DNA of 36,358 nucleotides from a bacterium (GCA_030426285.1 JAUHYX010000003.1:1-36358), one strand, 5' to 3'; counted from the stretch's first letter, positions 8,390 through 17,430 are shown. Numbers and translations: made by a program. Notes: generated by a model not told the origin, from the letters alone.

Positions 8390-10324
8390 ATGGAAGATCA
8401 GAAGCCACAACCAGAAGAAAGACCTCAAGAAGAACAGCAATCTGCGTCTGCGACACCAAAACGCAGCACATTGCCACCCCAACCAGCCAAGAGGCAAGGT
8501 GGGAAAAAACGAAGAAGACAGAAATCCAGCGGCGGCAATGTTCTCGTGCCTATTCTCATCGGCTTTGGCATTGCTGGTGTAGTTGTGATTGGACTGATTT
8601 TCTTCAGTTTGTCGATGTTCACGCTCCCTACAACCCCGGAAGTTTCGGTTCCAAACCAAGCAATTCTGCGTCTCAAGCACAGTGGCGAAGTGATGGAACG
8701 AGCCAACAGTGAGTCGTTGCAGCTATTTGGAATGAAACGCACGCCGGACTTCCGGAACGTTTTGCAGACTATTGAAGAAGCGGCGACGGACGACCGAATC
8801 AAAGGGATCTACTACAAAAGCGGTGATATTATCGCCGGTTACAACAAGGCCAAAGCTATTCACCAAGCTCTTGTGAATTTTCGCAACTCCGGCAAGTTTG
8901 TGTATGCGTTTATTGAAACGGGCTCTGAAACAGACATTCTCATTGCAAGCGCGGCTGACAGTGTTTTCATGCCGGTGGAAGGAATTGCAGAATTCAATGG
9001 TTTCGGGGCGTTTAACACATACTTCAAAGGCACACTTGGCGAACTCGGCGTTAAATTTCATGTTGAGCAGTTTGAACAATTCAAGAGTGCCGGCGAACAG
9101 TATTCTCGTGAATCGTTTTCCCAGCCGGCTCGCGAGCAGTTGACAGCAATTCTCGAACAGCGAACCGAAGATTATGTAACAACAATTGCGAATAGCCGTG
9201 GTTTGAATCATCACGAGCTGCGTGAAAGACTTTCCGAAGGCGTCTATACAGCCGATGAGTTTATGAAAGCTGGTTTGGTTGATCGCAACACAAGCTCGCA
9301 GTATATCAAAGAGGTACTTGGCGACACAACGTCGGTCAAACAAGTATCACTCAAGAATCTCTTCAATTCTTATGCGTTCACCTCGGATAGAGGCAAACGT
9401 GCAATTGCGCTTATTAACACAAGTGGCCCAATTGTTTCCGGCAAGGAAAGTAAGGGGCTGTTCGGCGGTTCAAATCAGATTTATTCTGGTGATGTTGTGC
9501 AGTGGATTCGCGATGCGGCCGAAGATGATGCAGTCGAAGCGATTGTATTGCGTATTGATTCTCCAGGTGGTTCGGTGATTGCCTCAGAAGAGATGTACCA
9601 AGAAATCGTCAAAGCGCGCAAGCAGAAACCAGTGTATGCTTCGATGAGTGATGTTGCGGCTAGTGGTGGGTACTACATGGCCATGGGCTGTGATAGCATT
9701 TTCGCCCTGCCAACAACAATCACCGGTTCGATTGGCGTAGTGCTCGCCATTCCCAATCTTTCAGGGATGATGAATAAGATTCATGCTGATGTTGATACGA
9801 TCTCAGTGACAAAAAACGCATTTTTCATGAATCCAATGATGCCGTTTACAGAGGCCGACAAACAGCGCCTACACAAAACCTCGGAAGCTATTTACTTTCG
9901 CTTTCTCGACAAAGTTGCTGCAGCGCGCGGTATGACGCGAGAAGAAGTTCGCGCGATAGCGGGTGGACGTGTTTGGACAGGTTCAGATGCCTTGTCTCAC
10001 GGCCTTATAGATGGCCTTGCTTCGCTGCATGATGTGCTCGCCATTGTGAAAGCAAACCTCAATGAAACTGACGAAAACCCAATCGCAGTTCGCGTGTTTC
10101 CACGCCCAGAACCAACCAATTTTTTGACGCTGCTTGAGTCTTTGGACCAAGAAGAGATGCAGGTTGCCACAGATATGAGCAAGGCATCTCTCATGCGCGA
10201 GGCAATGATGGAGATGCTTCCTGCCGAAGTTGTGAATCAGCTGGACTACCAAATGCTCGTCGGAGATATCTGTAGCCGCGAGTTCGGAGCAGTGGCACTT
10301 CCGAGCCTATACACAATCAAATAA
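8390..10324 (+). CDS. sppA: Signal peptide peptidase SppA, long (67K) form
   Basis: A membrane-bound serine/lysine protease of 644 residues that degrades cleaved signal peptides. The N-terminus is a long polar, basic cytoplasmic tail (1-48, rich in Pro, Gln, Lys, Arg), followed by one membrane anchor (about 50-72) and two tandem ClpP-like S49 domains. The catalytic dyad is split over the domains as in the E. coli enzyme: Lys232 in EQFKSAGEQY of the N-terminal half, Ser425 in DVAASGGYYMA of the C-terminal half. LRIDSPGGSV and TTITGSIGV are further family motifs. The tail is longer than in E. coli and of unknown purpose. The gene is monocistronic, with its own promoter and a bidirectional terminator after it. 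Confidence 0.94.
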   Translation: MEDQKPQPEERPQEEQQSASATPKRSTLPPQPAKRQGGKKRRRQKSSGGNVLVPILIGFGIAGVVVIGLIFFSLSMFTLPTTPEVSVPNQAILRLKHSGEVMERANSESLQLFGMKRTPDFRNVLQTIEEAATDDRIKGIYYKSGDIIAGYNKAKAIHQALVNFRNSGKFVYAFIETGSETDILIASAADSVFMPVEGIAEFNGFGAFNTYFKGTLGELGVKFHVEQFEQFKSAGEQYSRESFSQPAREQLTAILEQRTEDYVTTIANSRGLNHHELRERLSEGVYTADEFMKAGLVDRNTSSQYIKEVLGDTTSVKQVSLKNLFNSYAFTSDRGKRAIALINTSGPIVSGKESKGLFGGSNQIYSGDVVQWIRDAAEDDAVEAIVLRIDSPGGSVIASEEMYQEIVKARKQKPVYASMSDVAASGGYYMAMGCDSIFALPTTITGSIGVVLAIPNLSGMMNKIHADVDTISVTKNAFFMNPMMPFTEADKQRLHKTSEAIYFRFLDKVAAARGMTREEVRAIAGGRVWTGSDALSHGLIDGLASLHDVLAIVKANLNETDENPIAVRVFPRPEPTNFLTLLESLDQEEMQVATDMSKASLMREAMMEMLPAEVVNQLDYQMLVGDICSREFGAVALPSLYTIK

Positions 10325-10369
10325 CTGCGATTCGCTTTCAAGGCGAACATACAATCAGAGCGAACATAA

Positions 10370-10399
10370 AAAAAGGGCCTCAATTTTGGGGCCCTTTTT
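10370..10399. terminator. Bidirectional terminator between sppA and purF
   Basis: AAAAAGGGCC (10370-10379) pairs perfectly with GGCCCTTTTT (10390-10399) around a 10-nt loop. The A- and T-runs let it end both the rightward sppA and the leftward purF transcript. Confidence 0.88.
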
Positions 10400-10403
10400 C
10401 ATT

Positions 10404-11927
10404 CTAATCTTCTTCGTCTTCGTCTTCTTCCACTAGCTTGGCTACTGAGAGATCAATTGGAATCGGATACTCTCCGGTAAAGCAGGCTGTACAATATCCA
10501 ATCCCCTTTTCTTGTGGCACAGAGTCCATGAGATTGTCTACGCTCATGTACGCTACTGAGTCAGCGCCTATCTTATCGGCAATCTTTTGTGGATCACTGT
10601 CGCAGTGATTGGCAATCAATTCCTCGCGACTCGGGAAATCCATGCCGTACTTACATGGGTGTGTAATTGGCGGCGAGGAAATGCGCATATGCACTTCGGT
10701 TGGTTGTGATTGCTTCACAAGTGAGATCAGGTTTTTCGAGGTTGTGCCGCGTACAATTGAATCGTCAACCAACACAATCTTTCGACCTTCGATAACGCCA
10801 CGCACGGTGTTAAATTTTGTTTTCACCTTGAATTCGCGGCTGTCTTGCGCCGGGGCGATAAAGGTACGTCCAACATAATGGCTGCGTATCAGTCCCAGTT
10901 CATATTTCATTGGAACATCTTCTTTAGCAGCCTGCTGCGAGTACCCAAGGGCTGCAGTGTTTGCACTATCTGGCACAGGTATTGTCACAACCTTGTCGCC
11001 CGTTTCTGGATCTGGGTACACGGGGTGTTCGTCCATCAAGTTCTTCCCTAACCTGCGTCGGACTTTATCAACACTGTGTCCAAAAATGTGTGAATCTGGA
11101 CGTGAGAAGTAGATGTACTCAAAAATGCAGTGCTTTGCTTCAGGCGTCTCTTCGTCTATCGTTGTCGACAACAAGTCTGCTTCTGTGCCGGTTGTGCCCT
11201 GAATCTTGAGAATCTCGTTGTGACGTATGTCGCGTACATACTCAAATCCGCACATGTCGAATGCACATGTTTCAGAAGCTGCCATCCATGCCCACGATCC
11301 GTCTTCGTTTTGTTTGCGTCCCAAAGCAAGTGGTCTGATACCATGTGGATCTCGCGCTGCATACAAGGCTTCATCAGTTGAAATAACCAACGAGTACGCG
11401 CCGCGCGCAATGCGCATGGCTTCTCGTATTTGCAATTCTTGTGTGGTTTCCTTGCTCAAAGCAATAAGATGCAAGAACAGTTCTGAATCTGTTGTTGTTG
11501 CAAAAATTGCGCCGCGTTTGTGCAGCTCTTCTCGCAATGCCCTAGTGTTCGTGAGGTTGCCATTGTGAGCAAGACCAATCGATCCCATGTGATAGCGGAT
11601 CAGAAAAGGTTGAATATTGGTCGACTTTTTCGCTCCACCCGTGGTAGAGTAGCGATTGTGTCCAATTGCTCTACTTCCTCTCAGGTGTTTGGTGAGAACC
11701 GCACCGTCAAAAATATCGAGAACTAAACCTTCAGATTTGTGTGCGCGGTAACGCCACTTGTTGTTCTCATCGTCGTAACGCGCTGCTACGATGCCTGCTG
11801 CTTCCTGCCCTCGATGCTGCAACGAATGCAAAGCATAATATGTCATCAGGGAAGCTTGGGGATGGTTAAAAACGCCAACGACACCACAATTACATTGGGG
11901 TTTGTCGAGTTCTGCAGGAAGTGCCAT
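10404..11927 (-). CDS. purF: Amidophosphoribosyltransferase PurF
   Basis: Catalyses the first step of de novo purine synthesis, transferring the glutamine amide to PRPP. The 507-residue protein has an N-terminal Ntn glutaminase domain (nucleophile expected at Cys14 in CGVVGVF after a 13-residue propeptide, as in the Bacillus type) and a C-terminal phosphoribosyltransferase domain with the PRPP loop VLVDDSIVRGTT. Cysteines in HCIFEY, PCKYGMDF and YCTACF match the positions that ligate a [4Fe-4S] cluster in the Bacillus enzyme, so this is the Fe-S, propeptide-processed type. LQHRGQEAAGI and IGHNRYSTTG are family motifs. The C-terminus ends in an unusual acidic run (EEDEDEED). No other purine genes are nearby. 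A -7 promoter box lies 35 bp upstream. Confidence 0.96.
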   Translation of the reverse strand: MALPAELDKPQCNCGVVGVFNHPQASLMTYYALHSLQHRGQEAAGIVAARYDDENNKWRYRAHKSEGLVLDIFDGAVLTKHLRGSRAIGHNRYSTTGGAKKSTNIQPFLIRYHMGSIGLAHNGNLTNTRALREELHKRGAIFATTTDSELFLHLIALSKETTQELQIREAMRIARGAYSLVISTDEALYAARDPHGIRPLALGRKQNEDGSWAWMAASETCAFDMCGFEYVRDIRHNEILKIQGTTGTEADLLSTTIDEETPEAKHCIFEYIYFSRPDSHIFGHSVDKVRRRLGKNLMDEHPVYPDPETGDKVVTIPVPDSANTAALGYSQQAAKEDVPMKYELGLIRSHYVGRTFIAPAQDSREFKVKTKFNTVRGVIEGRKIVLVDDSIVRGTTSKNLISLVKQSQPTEVHMRISSPPITHPCKYGMDFPSREELIANHCDSDPQKIADKIGADSVAYMSVDNLMDSVPQEKGIGYCTACFTGEYPIPIDLSVAKLVEEDEDEED

Positions 11928-11961
11928 GCCAGATTCCGATTGGTGGGGTAAAAATCGAATA

Positions 11962-11993
11962 CAAATATACGAAGGAAACCGCGCCTTGAGAAA
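11962..11993 (-). promoter_or_regulatory. Probable purF promoter
   Basis: Read leftwards, TATATTTG (11969-11962) fits the -7 consensus TAnnTTTG exactly. A TTTC at 11993-11990, 20 bp upstream, is a weak -33 box. Confidence 0.45.
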
Positions 11994-12016
11994 AACTCAG
12001 TTGTTATGCTGCGTTT

Positions 12017-13144
12017 TTAGGTAATCTTCTTATCGTAAATCCGGTACGTTTTGTCGAGCTCCGTCTGCATGGCTTTTTGCAAGGCAAGCACCATACCGGC
12101 ATTGTCTTCAAGAATCCAACTTGCTTCGCCGCGTACAATCGGTGTATTCTGAATGCGCAGACCGATTTCGTGATACATGACAGCATCCACGCCTGTGCGT
12201 TGGTATTCAGGCAACACTCCGAGAATCACAATTCTCACCGAATCAATTTTTTTGCGCTTTGTCAACAAGTGGTAAACCCCACCCAACAAACCACCTTTCT
12301 TGTTGTGAATCAGGCATTGGTTGATGTCTGGAAGTGCCAGAATAAACCCGGCGACCTTGCCTTCTACTTCTACGAAATACACAAAACGAGGATCTGCAAT
12401 TGGTTTGAGGTCTGCTGCCACGTAGTCAAACTCTTCATCAGTCATCTTCACAAAACCCCAATTCGGCTGCCAGGCTGTGTTGTAAATTTCCTTAAGAGTT
12501 GTGATGTCCTTCTTGTACTGCTGCTTGTTTTTGAAATCAACATTGCGAATTGTTACCCCGTAACGTTCGCAAATTGCATCGCGTAAGCGGTTGAGTTTGT
12601 CGGATTGATACTTGTCGCGATCGAGTCGAAATGCATACAAGTCCTTGGCCTTCTCAAATCCAAACTTCTCAATCAGATCTGCATAATACTCGGGGTTGTA
12701 CGTCATCAGGATTTGCGGCTTTTTGTCGAATCCGTCTACAAGCAATCCACACTCGTCGTTGAGCGACGGATTTACCGGACCGCGAACGGTGTCCATGCCT
12801 CGGTCTTTGAGCCATGCAGATGCAGCTTCGAACAGTGCATTTGCTGTGTCCTGAGAATTTTCGCATTCAAAGAAGCCGAAAAAGCCCACCTTGTCGTTGT
12901 GAGCTTTATTGTGGTTTTCATTTGTGATGGCAGCAATACGCCCGACAACTGTGCCGTCCCGTTCAGCCAAAAACAGCTGCATTTCTGCATGTTTGAAAAA
13001 CGGATTGCCCTTGGTGTTGAGCAATTTTTTGCGATCCATGATCATTGGTGGAACCCAATTCGGGTGGTTTTGGTAGAAGTTCCACTGACACTTAATGAAC
13101 TTCAAAACTTCGTTCTGTCCGATAGGTCTTACAGTTGTGCTCAT
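12017..13144 (-). CDS. GNAT-superfamily acetyltransferase-like protein (YghO type)
   Basis: A 375-residue protein resembling the YghO-like group of N-acyltransferase-fold proteins common in Bacteroidota. The C-terminal half carries a GNAT-like core: FVYFVEVEGKVAGFILALPD, then RIVILGVLPEYQRTGVDAVMY, where the expected acyl-CoA loop (Q/RxxGxG/A) appears as QRTGVD. The N-terminal half looks like a second, degenerate GNAT fold (FLAERDGTVVGRIAAI). No metal site or signal peptide is visible, so it should be cytoplasmic. The substrate is unknown; some relatives sit near lipid or sphingolipid genes, but nothing here supports that. It lies 58 bp after the HsdR_N-like gene on the same strand and 89 bp before purF. 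Confidence 0.75.
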   Translation of the reverse strand: MSTTVRPIGQNEVLKFIKCQWNFYQNHPNWVPPMIMDRKKLLNTKGNPFFKHAEMQLFLAERDGTVVGRIAAITNENHNKAHNDKVGFFGFFECENSQDTANALFEAASAWLKDRGMDTVRGPVNPSLNDECGLLVDGFDKKPQILMTYNPEYYADLIEKFGFEKAKDLYAFRLDRDKYQSDKLNRLRDAICERYGVTIRNVDFKNKQQYKKDITTLKEIYNTAWQPNWGFVKMTDEEFDYVAADLKPIADPRFVYFVEVEGKVAGFILALPDINQCLIHNKKGGLLGGVYHLLTKRKKIDSVRIVILGVLPEYQRTGVDAVMYHEIGLRIQNTPIVRGEASWILEDNAGMVLALQKAMQTELDKTYRIYDKKIT

Positions 13145-13202
13145 AGATTCAACTTGTGTATTGCTGTGATTGGTTGCGTTGTAATGCCGTGAATATAATC
13201 AA

Positions 13203-13667
13203 TTACGCAGTGACTTGTTCGTACGAGGGCAAAGCTTCGGCCATGACGCTCTTGCCTGACTGAAGATCAACCTTCCAGCAATAAAAGCCTTTGCCATTGG
13301 TGACAATCAGCCACGGAGCTTGCAAAGGGATGTTGTATTCAGACACTTGATTGGCCACGTTTTGAGAGAGTGAGACCTCTGGACGCTTGCATTCGACAAC
13401 AAGGCATGGCGACAGATGAGCATCATATACCACAATGTCCGCACGGCGTTTGCGCCGAAATACGGTGAGATCGGCTTCAATGTTCATGCGTCCCTGCGGA
13501 TACTGCAATTCTTCAACTAGGTATCGCACAATGTTCTGCCGCACCCATTCTTCGGGTGTGAGAACCACATATTTTCCGCGCACGGGGTCGTACACTTCGA
13601 CCTGCTCACCAACAGTTTTGGTTGTGAATTGATCAATGGGATACAACAACGGCTCAAAATTCTTCAC
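13203..13667 (-). CDS. HsdR_N-domain (PD-(D/E)xK fold) protein
   Basis: A 154-residue stand-alone version of the N-terminal nuclease domain of type I restriction R subunits. The core is visible as RADIVVYD (Asp77) followed by CLVVECKRPEV (Glu92, Lys94), the D...ExK active-site pattern, preceded by EEWVRQNIVRYLVEELQYP, a helix typical for the family. There is no helicase part and no hsdM/hsdS nearby, so it is not a restriction system by itself. Such solitary proteins are conserved in Bacteroidota, usually annotated only by domain. Its start overlaps the stop of the upstream flavoprotein gene by 4 nt, implying co-translation. Nuclease activity is plausible but unproven. Confidence 0.8.
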   Translation of the reverse strand: MKNFEPLLYPIDQFTTKTVGEQVEVYDPVRGKYVVLTPEEWVRQNIVRYLVEELQYPQGRMNIEADLTVFRRKRRADIVVYDAHLSPCLVVECKRPEVSLSQNVANQVSEYNIPLQAPWLIVTNGKGFYCWKVDLQSGKSVMAEALPSYEQVTA

Positions 13668-14212
13668 GTAGCATGCTCACCGATGTTGATCGTTTTGTCG
13701 TTCAAACTGACGGCATTTTTAGCATTGATGTAGTCGCGCACACCTTGCTCACCTTTGGATTCACTCCATGTTGTCAGCGTTTCTCGCTCACCCTGAAATG
13801 CGTACAGCGGCACGCCGAAACCACAGGAGGTCTGCACCAATTCTACATCGAGAAAAAAGTACTGTCGAGCACCGGTTCCTCCAGGTAGATGCTCTGTGCA
13901 CGCTTGCCACTGATCATCGCCTGGCAACACCTCACGCGCCTCTCCATATATTCTGAGTATGAGTGGCTTTTCGTCAAACGAACACATCATTATTGTCATG
14001 CGCTTGTTGCGCTGCACATGTGCGGCCGACTCATTGCCGCTGCCCGTGTAGTTGAGCCACAGCACAGTTGAATCATCCAAGATTCTTAGGGAATCCAATC
14101 CTTTGGGCGAGAGATTCACGTAACCGTCTACATCGGCTGTCGCCACAAAAAACATGTGCTGCTTGCCGATAAACTCTATGTGTGAGTCCAGAAGTTTTGG
14201 GTGCTTTGCCAT
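13664..14212 (-). CDS. Pyridoxamine 5'-phosphate oxidase-family flavoprotein
   Basis: A 182-residue split-barrel FMN-binding protein of the PNPOx-like superfamily. Typical stretches are MFFVATADVDGYVNLSPKG at the N-terminus (strand and FMN phosphate region) and NKRMTIMMCSFDEKPLILRIYGEA in the middle. The ending (CGFGVPLYAFQG) matches a Bacteroidota/Proteobacteria subgroup of unknown role rather than true PdxH, which ends with a distinct RL-P motif. The ATG at 14212 is used; a frame from 14236 would add eight Cys-rich residues without family support. It is the first gene of a pair with the HsdR_N-like gene. Substrate is unknown; vitamin B6 synthesis should not be assumed. Confidence 0.8.
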   Translation of the reverse strand: MAKHPKLLDSHIEFIGKQHMFFVATADVDGYVNLSPKGLDSLRILDDSTVLWLNYTGSGNESAAHVQRNKRMTIMMCSFDEKPLILRIYGEAREVLPGDDQWQACTEHLPGGTGARQYFFLDVELVQTSCGFGVPLYAFQGERETLTTWSESKGEQGVRDYINAKNAVSLNDKTINIGEHAT

Positions 14213-14344
14213 GCTGCAATATACGCAATGCAGCAAGTGAAAGAATAGGACAAGTCGTGCAAAATTTTCTATTTTTCTTCAACAACAGCCTAGTGTCATG
14301 CTGGTGCAAACGTCTTTCTCTCACAAAGCACAAGGATTCCTATT

Positions 14345-15076
14345 GTGAAGCCAAAACGAACACTCGCGGCAATTTTGCTGATGTCCGCAGGATTAGTAGT
14401 CTCCTGCAGTCAAAACGAAGAACCCGCTCCAGAGCCTGAAACAACAGCACATTCTCACGACCATGGAGACCATTCCCACGATCACAGCGATCACGAACAT
14501 TCCCATGATCATGCTGCCGTACGCGAAACTTTTTCCATCGAAAATTTGGTGGAAGAAGTCAAGACAGTGCCGGACTCGATCATTGATTACCTGCACGCGC
14601 AGCACCACAACCACAAGGTGCTTGAACGCCGTACGGTGCCTGCTGGGTACGAGACAAAAAATCTTGAACATTGGAAAGACTATGCTGCTCAGGTCGAAGA
14701 TTTGCCGACTATCAATCCTGGACCAGGTGAGTATGTGCATGTGATGGAAGGCTACAAAAATGGCTATCAGAACTTGGTGATTGGAATAACCGAAACATTC
14801 CCAGGTGGTGCACCTCCAATGCACACGCACAAGGGCGAAGAGTCGCATGTGTTACTCGAAGGTGAGATACTGTATGCCCTCGGCGACACGGTGTTTACTA
14901 TCTCGGCTCCATACATTGTGAACATCCCCCCAATGGTGCCGCATGCTTTCAAGAATATTGGTGACAAAACAGCCAATTTGGTGGTCATTTTCCCAACGAA
15001 TGTTTGGGAATATGATGTGCTCGACTATTTCCCATTTGAGGGGTATGACGAGAAAGGAAACAAAATTGAAGAATAA
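14345..15076 (+). CDS. His-rich cupin lipoprotein
   Basis: Starts with GTG, supported by AAGGA 8 nt upstream. The 243-residue product is a lipoprotein (lipobox VVSC, Cys21). Residues about 36-57 are a run of His-Asp/Ser/Glu dipeptides (eleven His), a metal-chelating segment like those of periplasmic zinc or nickel proteins. The C-terminal part is a single cupin barrel: motif 1 MHTHKGEESHVLLEGEI and motif 2 IVNIPPMVPHAFKNIG, with two His, one Glu and one more His as metal ligands. A small-molecule enzyme or sensor role is possible. It is transcribed alone and ended by the hairpin at 15103-15132. Whether the His-rich tail feeds the cupin metal or buffers zinc at the surface is open. Confidence 0.82.
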   Translation: MKPKRTLAAILLMSAGLVVSCSQNEEPAPEPETTAHSHDHGDHSHDHSDHEHSHDHAAVRETFSIENLVEEVKTVPDSIIDYLHAQHHNHKVLERRTVPAGYETKNLEHWKDYAAQVEDLPTINPGPGEYVHVMEGYKNGYQNLVIGITETFPGGAPPMHTHKGEESHVLLEGEILYALGDTVFTISAPYIVNIPPMVPHAFKNIGDKTANLVVIFPTNVWEYDVLDYFPFEGYDEKGNKIEE

Positions 15077-15102
15077 GTGTACTCGCACACACAGGTCTAA
15101 CA

Positions 15103-15132
15103 AAAAAGCCCGGAGTATTGTCCGGGCTTTTT
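15103..15132. terminator. Bidirectional terminator between cupin and SPFH genes
   Basis: AAAAAGCCCGGA (15103-15114) pairs perfectly with TCCGGGCTTTTT (15121-15132) over a 6-nt loop, with A- and T-runs on either side. Confidence 0.9.
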
Positions 15133-15154
15133 GTATCTACACTCTGTTTTCAGT

Positions 15155-16033
15155 TTAGTTTGTAGGCAACGAGATCAGTGTTCCTGTTCCTTCGCCCAAC
15201 ATCGTGGTTGGGTAAATGCCATTCCACTTCTGAACTGAGTTGTATTTGATCAGATTCGGAGTCACTGATCGCGATAGCAGCTTGTTGGCCTGAGCTTGGG
15301 CTTCTGCCAGCGCTTTGATTTCATAGGCTTCGGCATCGGCGAGTGTCACTCGTGCTTTTGCATCAGAAACAGCTGCCTTCTCACGTGCTTCTGCTTCTTT
15401 CACTTGTTGCTGGGCCTGCTGCTCAACAATCATCAACTGCGCCTTTTCGCGCTCCAACTGTTCTTGTCGTTCCTTAGTCTGAATAACTGCTTTTGTCACG
15501 ACAGTTGGCAATGTGATATCGCGGAACAGAACAGCTTCAACAATCACGCCTTTCTCATTGAGATATGATGTCAAGCCTTGCTCCATGTATACCTGTAGCT
15601 CGTGTTGAACACTGTCGAGATAAAAGTCTTGCGACTTCTCAACGGTCTTGCCAGCTTCGCGCAGCAACGAGCGCACTTTGGGCGTTACGTGCTTTGCAAT
15701 CACATCGTACAGTGTGCCGGTTTCCTGGTAAATGATCGGGGTGCGCTGCCCATCCAAGCGAAATGTCACCGATACATCCATGGATGTTTTGAGTTTGTCT
15801 TGCGACGGGACTTCAACCTTTTCCCATGTTTCGGTGATCTGACGGACATCAAACACCTCAAAATCCAACATCGGATTCACAATGTGAAAACCTTCACCGA
15901 GTGGTTCAGACTGAACACTTCCGAACAGTGTAGCAACTTTTGTGTGACCAGACTCAACCGTGGTATAAGAATTGATTAGAACGAGAAAAACAAGCAACCC
16001 AACAAGCGATTGAACTATGTAGCGTTTCTTCAT
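15155..16033 (-). CDS. SPFH/prohibitin-like membrane protein
   Basis: A 292-residue band-7 protein: one N-terminal membrane segment (about 5-22), an SPFH domain starting at VESGHTKVATLFG and including GEGFHIVNPML and the FDVRQITETW strand, then a long helical region (about 185-255) rich in Glu, Gln, Ala and Lys that should form a coiled coil. This is the architecture of prohibitin and HflK/HflC, which form large rings or cages around membrane proteases or organise microdomains. The size and single copy argue for prohibitin-like rather than an HflK/C pair. No protease or NfeD partner is adjacent. It is monocistronic, with a terminator on its 3' side. Confidence 0.87.
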   Translation of the reverse strand: MKKRYIVQSLVGLLVFLVLINSYTTVESGHTKVATLFGSVQSEPLGEGFHIVNPMLDFEVFDVRQITETWEKVEVPSQDKLKTSMDVSVTFRLDGQRTPIIYQETGTLYDVIAKHVTPKVRSLLREAGKTVEKSQDFYLDSVQHELQVYMEQGLTSYLNEKGVIVEAVLFRDITLPTVVTKAVIQTKERQEQLEREKAQLMIVEQQAQQQVKEAEAREKAAVSDAKARVTLADAEAYEIKALAEAQAQANKLLSRSVTPNLIKYNSVQKWNGIYPTTMLGEGTGTLISLPTN

Positions 16034-16161
16034 TAGAGCCTCTCAAAAATGTGGAAGGAATATGTAGAAAGTGCAGCTGCACATGTCCTACATACTATAC
16101 TAGTACTGGCTTTCAGGACGTTTGTTTCAACAACCGTGCACTGAATTCACCGAAAACAAAA

Positions 16162-16185
16162 AAGGCGCAGATTGCTCTGCGCCTT
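16162..16185 (-). terminator. Intrinsic terminator of hppD
   Basis: AAGGCGCAG (16162-16170) pairs with CTGCGCCTT (16177-16185). Reading leftwards the stem is followed by a long T-rich run (TTTTGTTTT), so it ends the hppD transcript about 30 bp after its stop codon. Confidence 0.85.
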
Positions 16186-16214
16186 GTACTAAGCTTTCAC
16201 ATTTTTCTTTTCGA

Positions 16215-17369
16215 CTAGAGCGTGCCGCGGCGAGCCTGCTCTGCTTCGATAGATTCGAACAACGCTTTGAAATTGCCCTTCCCAAATGATTGGGCTCCCT
16301 TGCGCTGGATGATTTCGAAGAACAGTGTTGGACGGTCTTCAAGTGGTTTGGTGAAGATCTGCAACAAATACCCTTCTTCATCGCGGTCAACGAGAATTCC
16401 GAGCTCTTTGAGTTTGAGAATGTCTTCGTCAATCTCACCACAACGGTCGAGCACAGTGTCGTAGTATTCACCTGGTACATACAAAAATTCGATTCCGTGA
16501 TCGCGCATCTGCGTCACTGTTTCCATAATGTCGTCAGTGGCAACTGCAACGTGTTGACAGCCTGCGCCGCCATAGAAGTCTAAATACTCTTCAATCTGTG
16601 ACTTCTTGATTCCCTCTGCTGGCTCATTGATCGGGAACTTGATACGACCATTGCCATTGGTCATCACCTTTGACATCAATGCCGTGTATGTAGTTGAAAT
16701 GTCTTTGTCATCAAATGTGATGAGATTCTGGAAGCCCATAACCTTGTTGTAGAATTCGGCCCACACATTCATTTCGTCCCAACCTACATTGCCTACCATG
16801 TGGTCGATATACTTAAGACCCATTTCTGGTGGGTTGTACTCGCTCTTCCACTCACAGAAACCTGGCATGAACGTACCTTTGTAGTTCTTGCGCTCGATAA
16901 ACATGTGCACGGTATCGCCATACGTGTGAATACCGGCTTTTACAACTTTGCCGTGCTCATCTTCTTCAACAGTTGGCTCCATGTACGACTTTGCGCCGCG
17001 TTTCATCGTCTCTTCATACGACTTTGTAGCATCATCTACCCACAATGCTATCACGCGGATTCCGTCGCCGTGCTTCTTGATATGCTCAGCAATAACCCCG
17101 TCTTCTGTCAGGGGAGTCGTGAACATCAAGCGAATTTTGCCTTGCTGTACAACCCAAGAGGCGCGGTCCTTCACACCTGTTTCGAGTCCAGAGTAAGCAA
17201 GTGACTGAAAACCCATCGCAGTCTTGTAAAAGTGCGCAGCCTGCTTGGCATTGCCCACATAAAACTCAACATAATCAGTACCGTTCAATGGTAGAAAGTC
17301 GTCTGCGCCTTCAAAAATCTTTGGTATGGTATGAAATACATTTCCGTCCTGTACTGTTGCGTCGCTCAT
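16215..17369 (-). CDS. hppD: 4-hydroxyphenylpyruvate dioxygenase
   Basis: Converts 4-hydroxyphenylpyruvate and O2 to homogentisate in tyrosine degradation or plastoquinone/tocopherol-type pathways; here tyrosine catabolism is likely. The 384-residue protein has two vicinal-oxygen-chelate domains. The Fe(II) facial triad is complete: His190 in YIDHMVGNV, His273 in GCQHVAVAT, Glu352 in FFEIIQRKG; spacing agrees with characterised HPPDs. Other hallmarks are FYVGNAKQAAHFY at the N-terminus and GYLLQIFTKPLEDRPTLF. GGGAG-like GGGAG lies 6 nt before the ATG and a good promoter 62 bp upstream. No homogentisate dioxygenase gene is in the window. The enzyme implies an aerobic or microaerobic organism. 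Confidence 0.96.
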   Translation of the reverse strand: MSDATVQDGNVFHTIPKIFEGADDFLPLNGTDYVEFYVGNAKQAAHFYKTAMGFQSLAYSGLETGVKDRASWVVQQGKIRLMFTTPLTEDGVIAEHIKKHGDGIRVIALWVDDATKSYEETMKRGAKSYMEPTVEEDEHGKVVKAGIHTYGDTVHMFIERKNYKGTFMPGFCEWKSEYNPPEMGLKYIDHMVGNVGWDEMNVWAEFYNKVMGFQNLITFDDKDISTTYTALMSKVMTNGNGRIKFPINEPAEGIKKSQIEEYLDFYGGAGCQHVAVATDDIMETVTQMRDHGIEFLYVPGEYYDTVLDRCGEIDEDILKLKELGILVDRDEEGYLLQIFTKPLEDRPTLFFEIIQRKGAQSFGKGNFKALFESIEAEQARRGTL

Positions 17370-17430
17370 GACCGACTCCCGATATATGTTTGTAGTTTTT
17401 TTCGATTCGACAATTTCACGGTGAAGTGTG

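Noticed and set aside
8723-9343. 206-codon - strand frame opposite sppA
   Set aside because: Antisense shadow of the SppA N-terminal domain.
12077-13192. Two long + strand open frames (169 and 195 codons) opposite the GNAT gene
   Set aside because: They lie entirely antisense to a conserved protein, have Cys/His/Phe-rich compositions and match no family.
13203-13667. Complete type I restriction system
   Set aside because: Only the N-terminal nuclease-like domain is present; helicase, hsdM and hsdS are missing.
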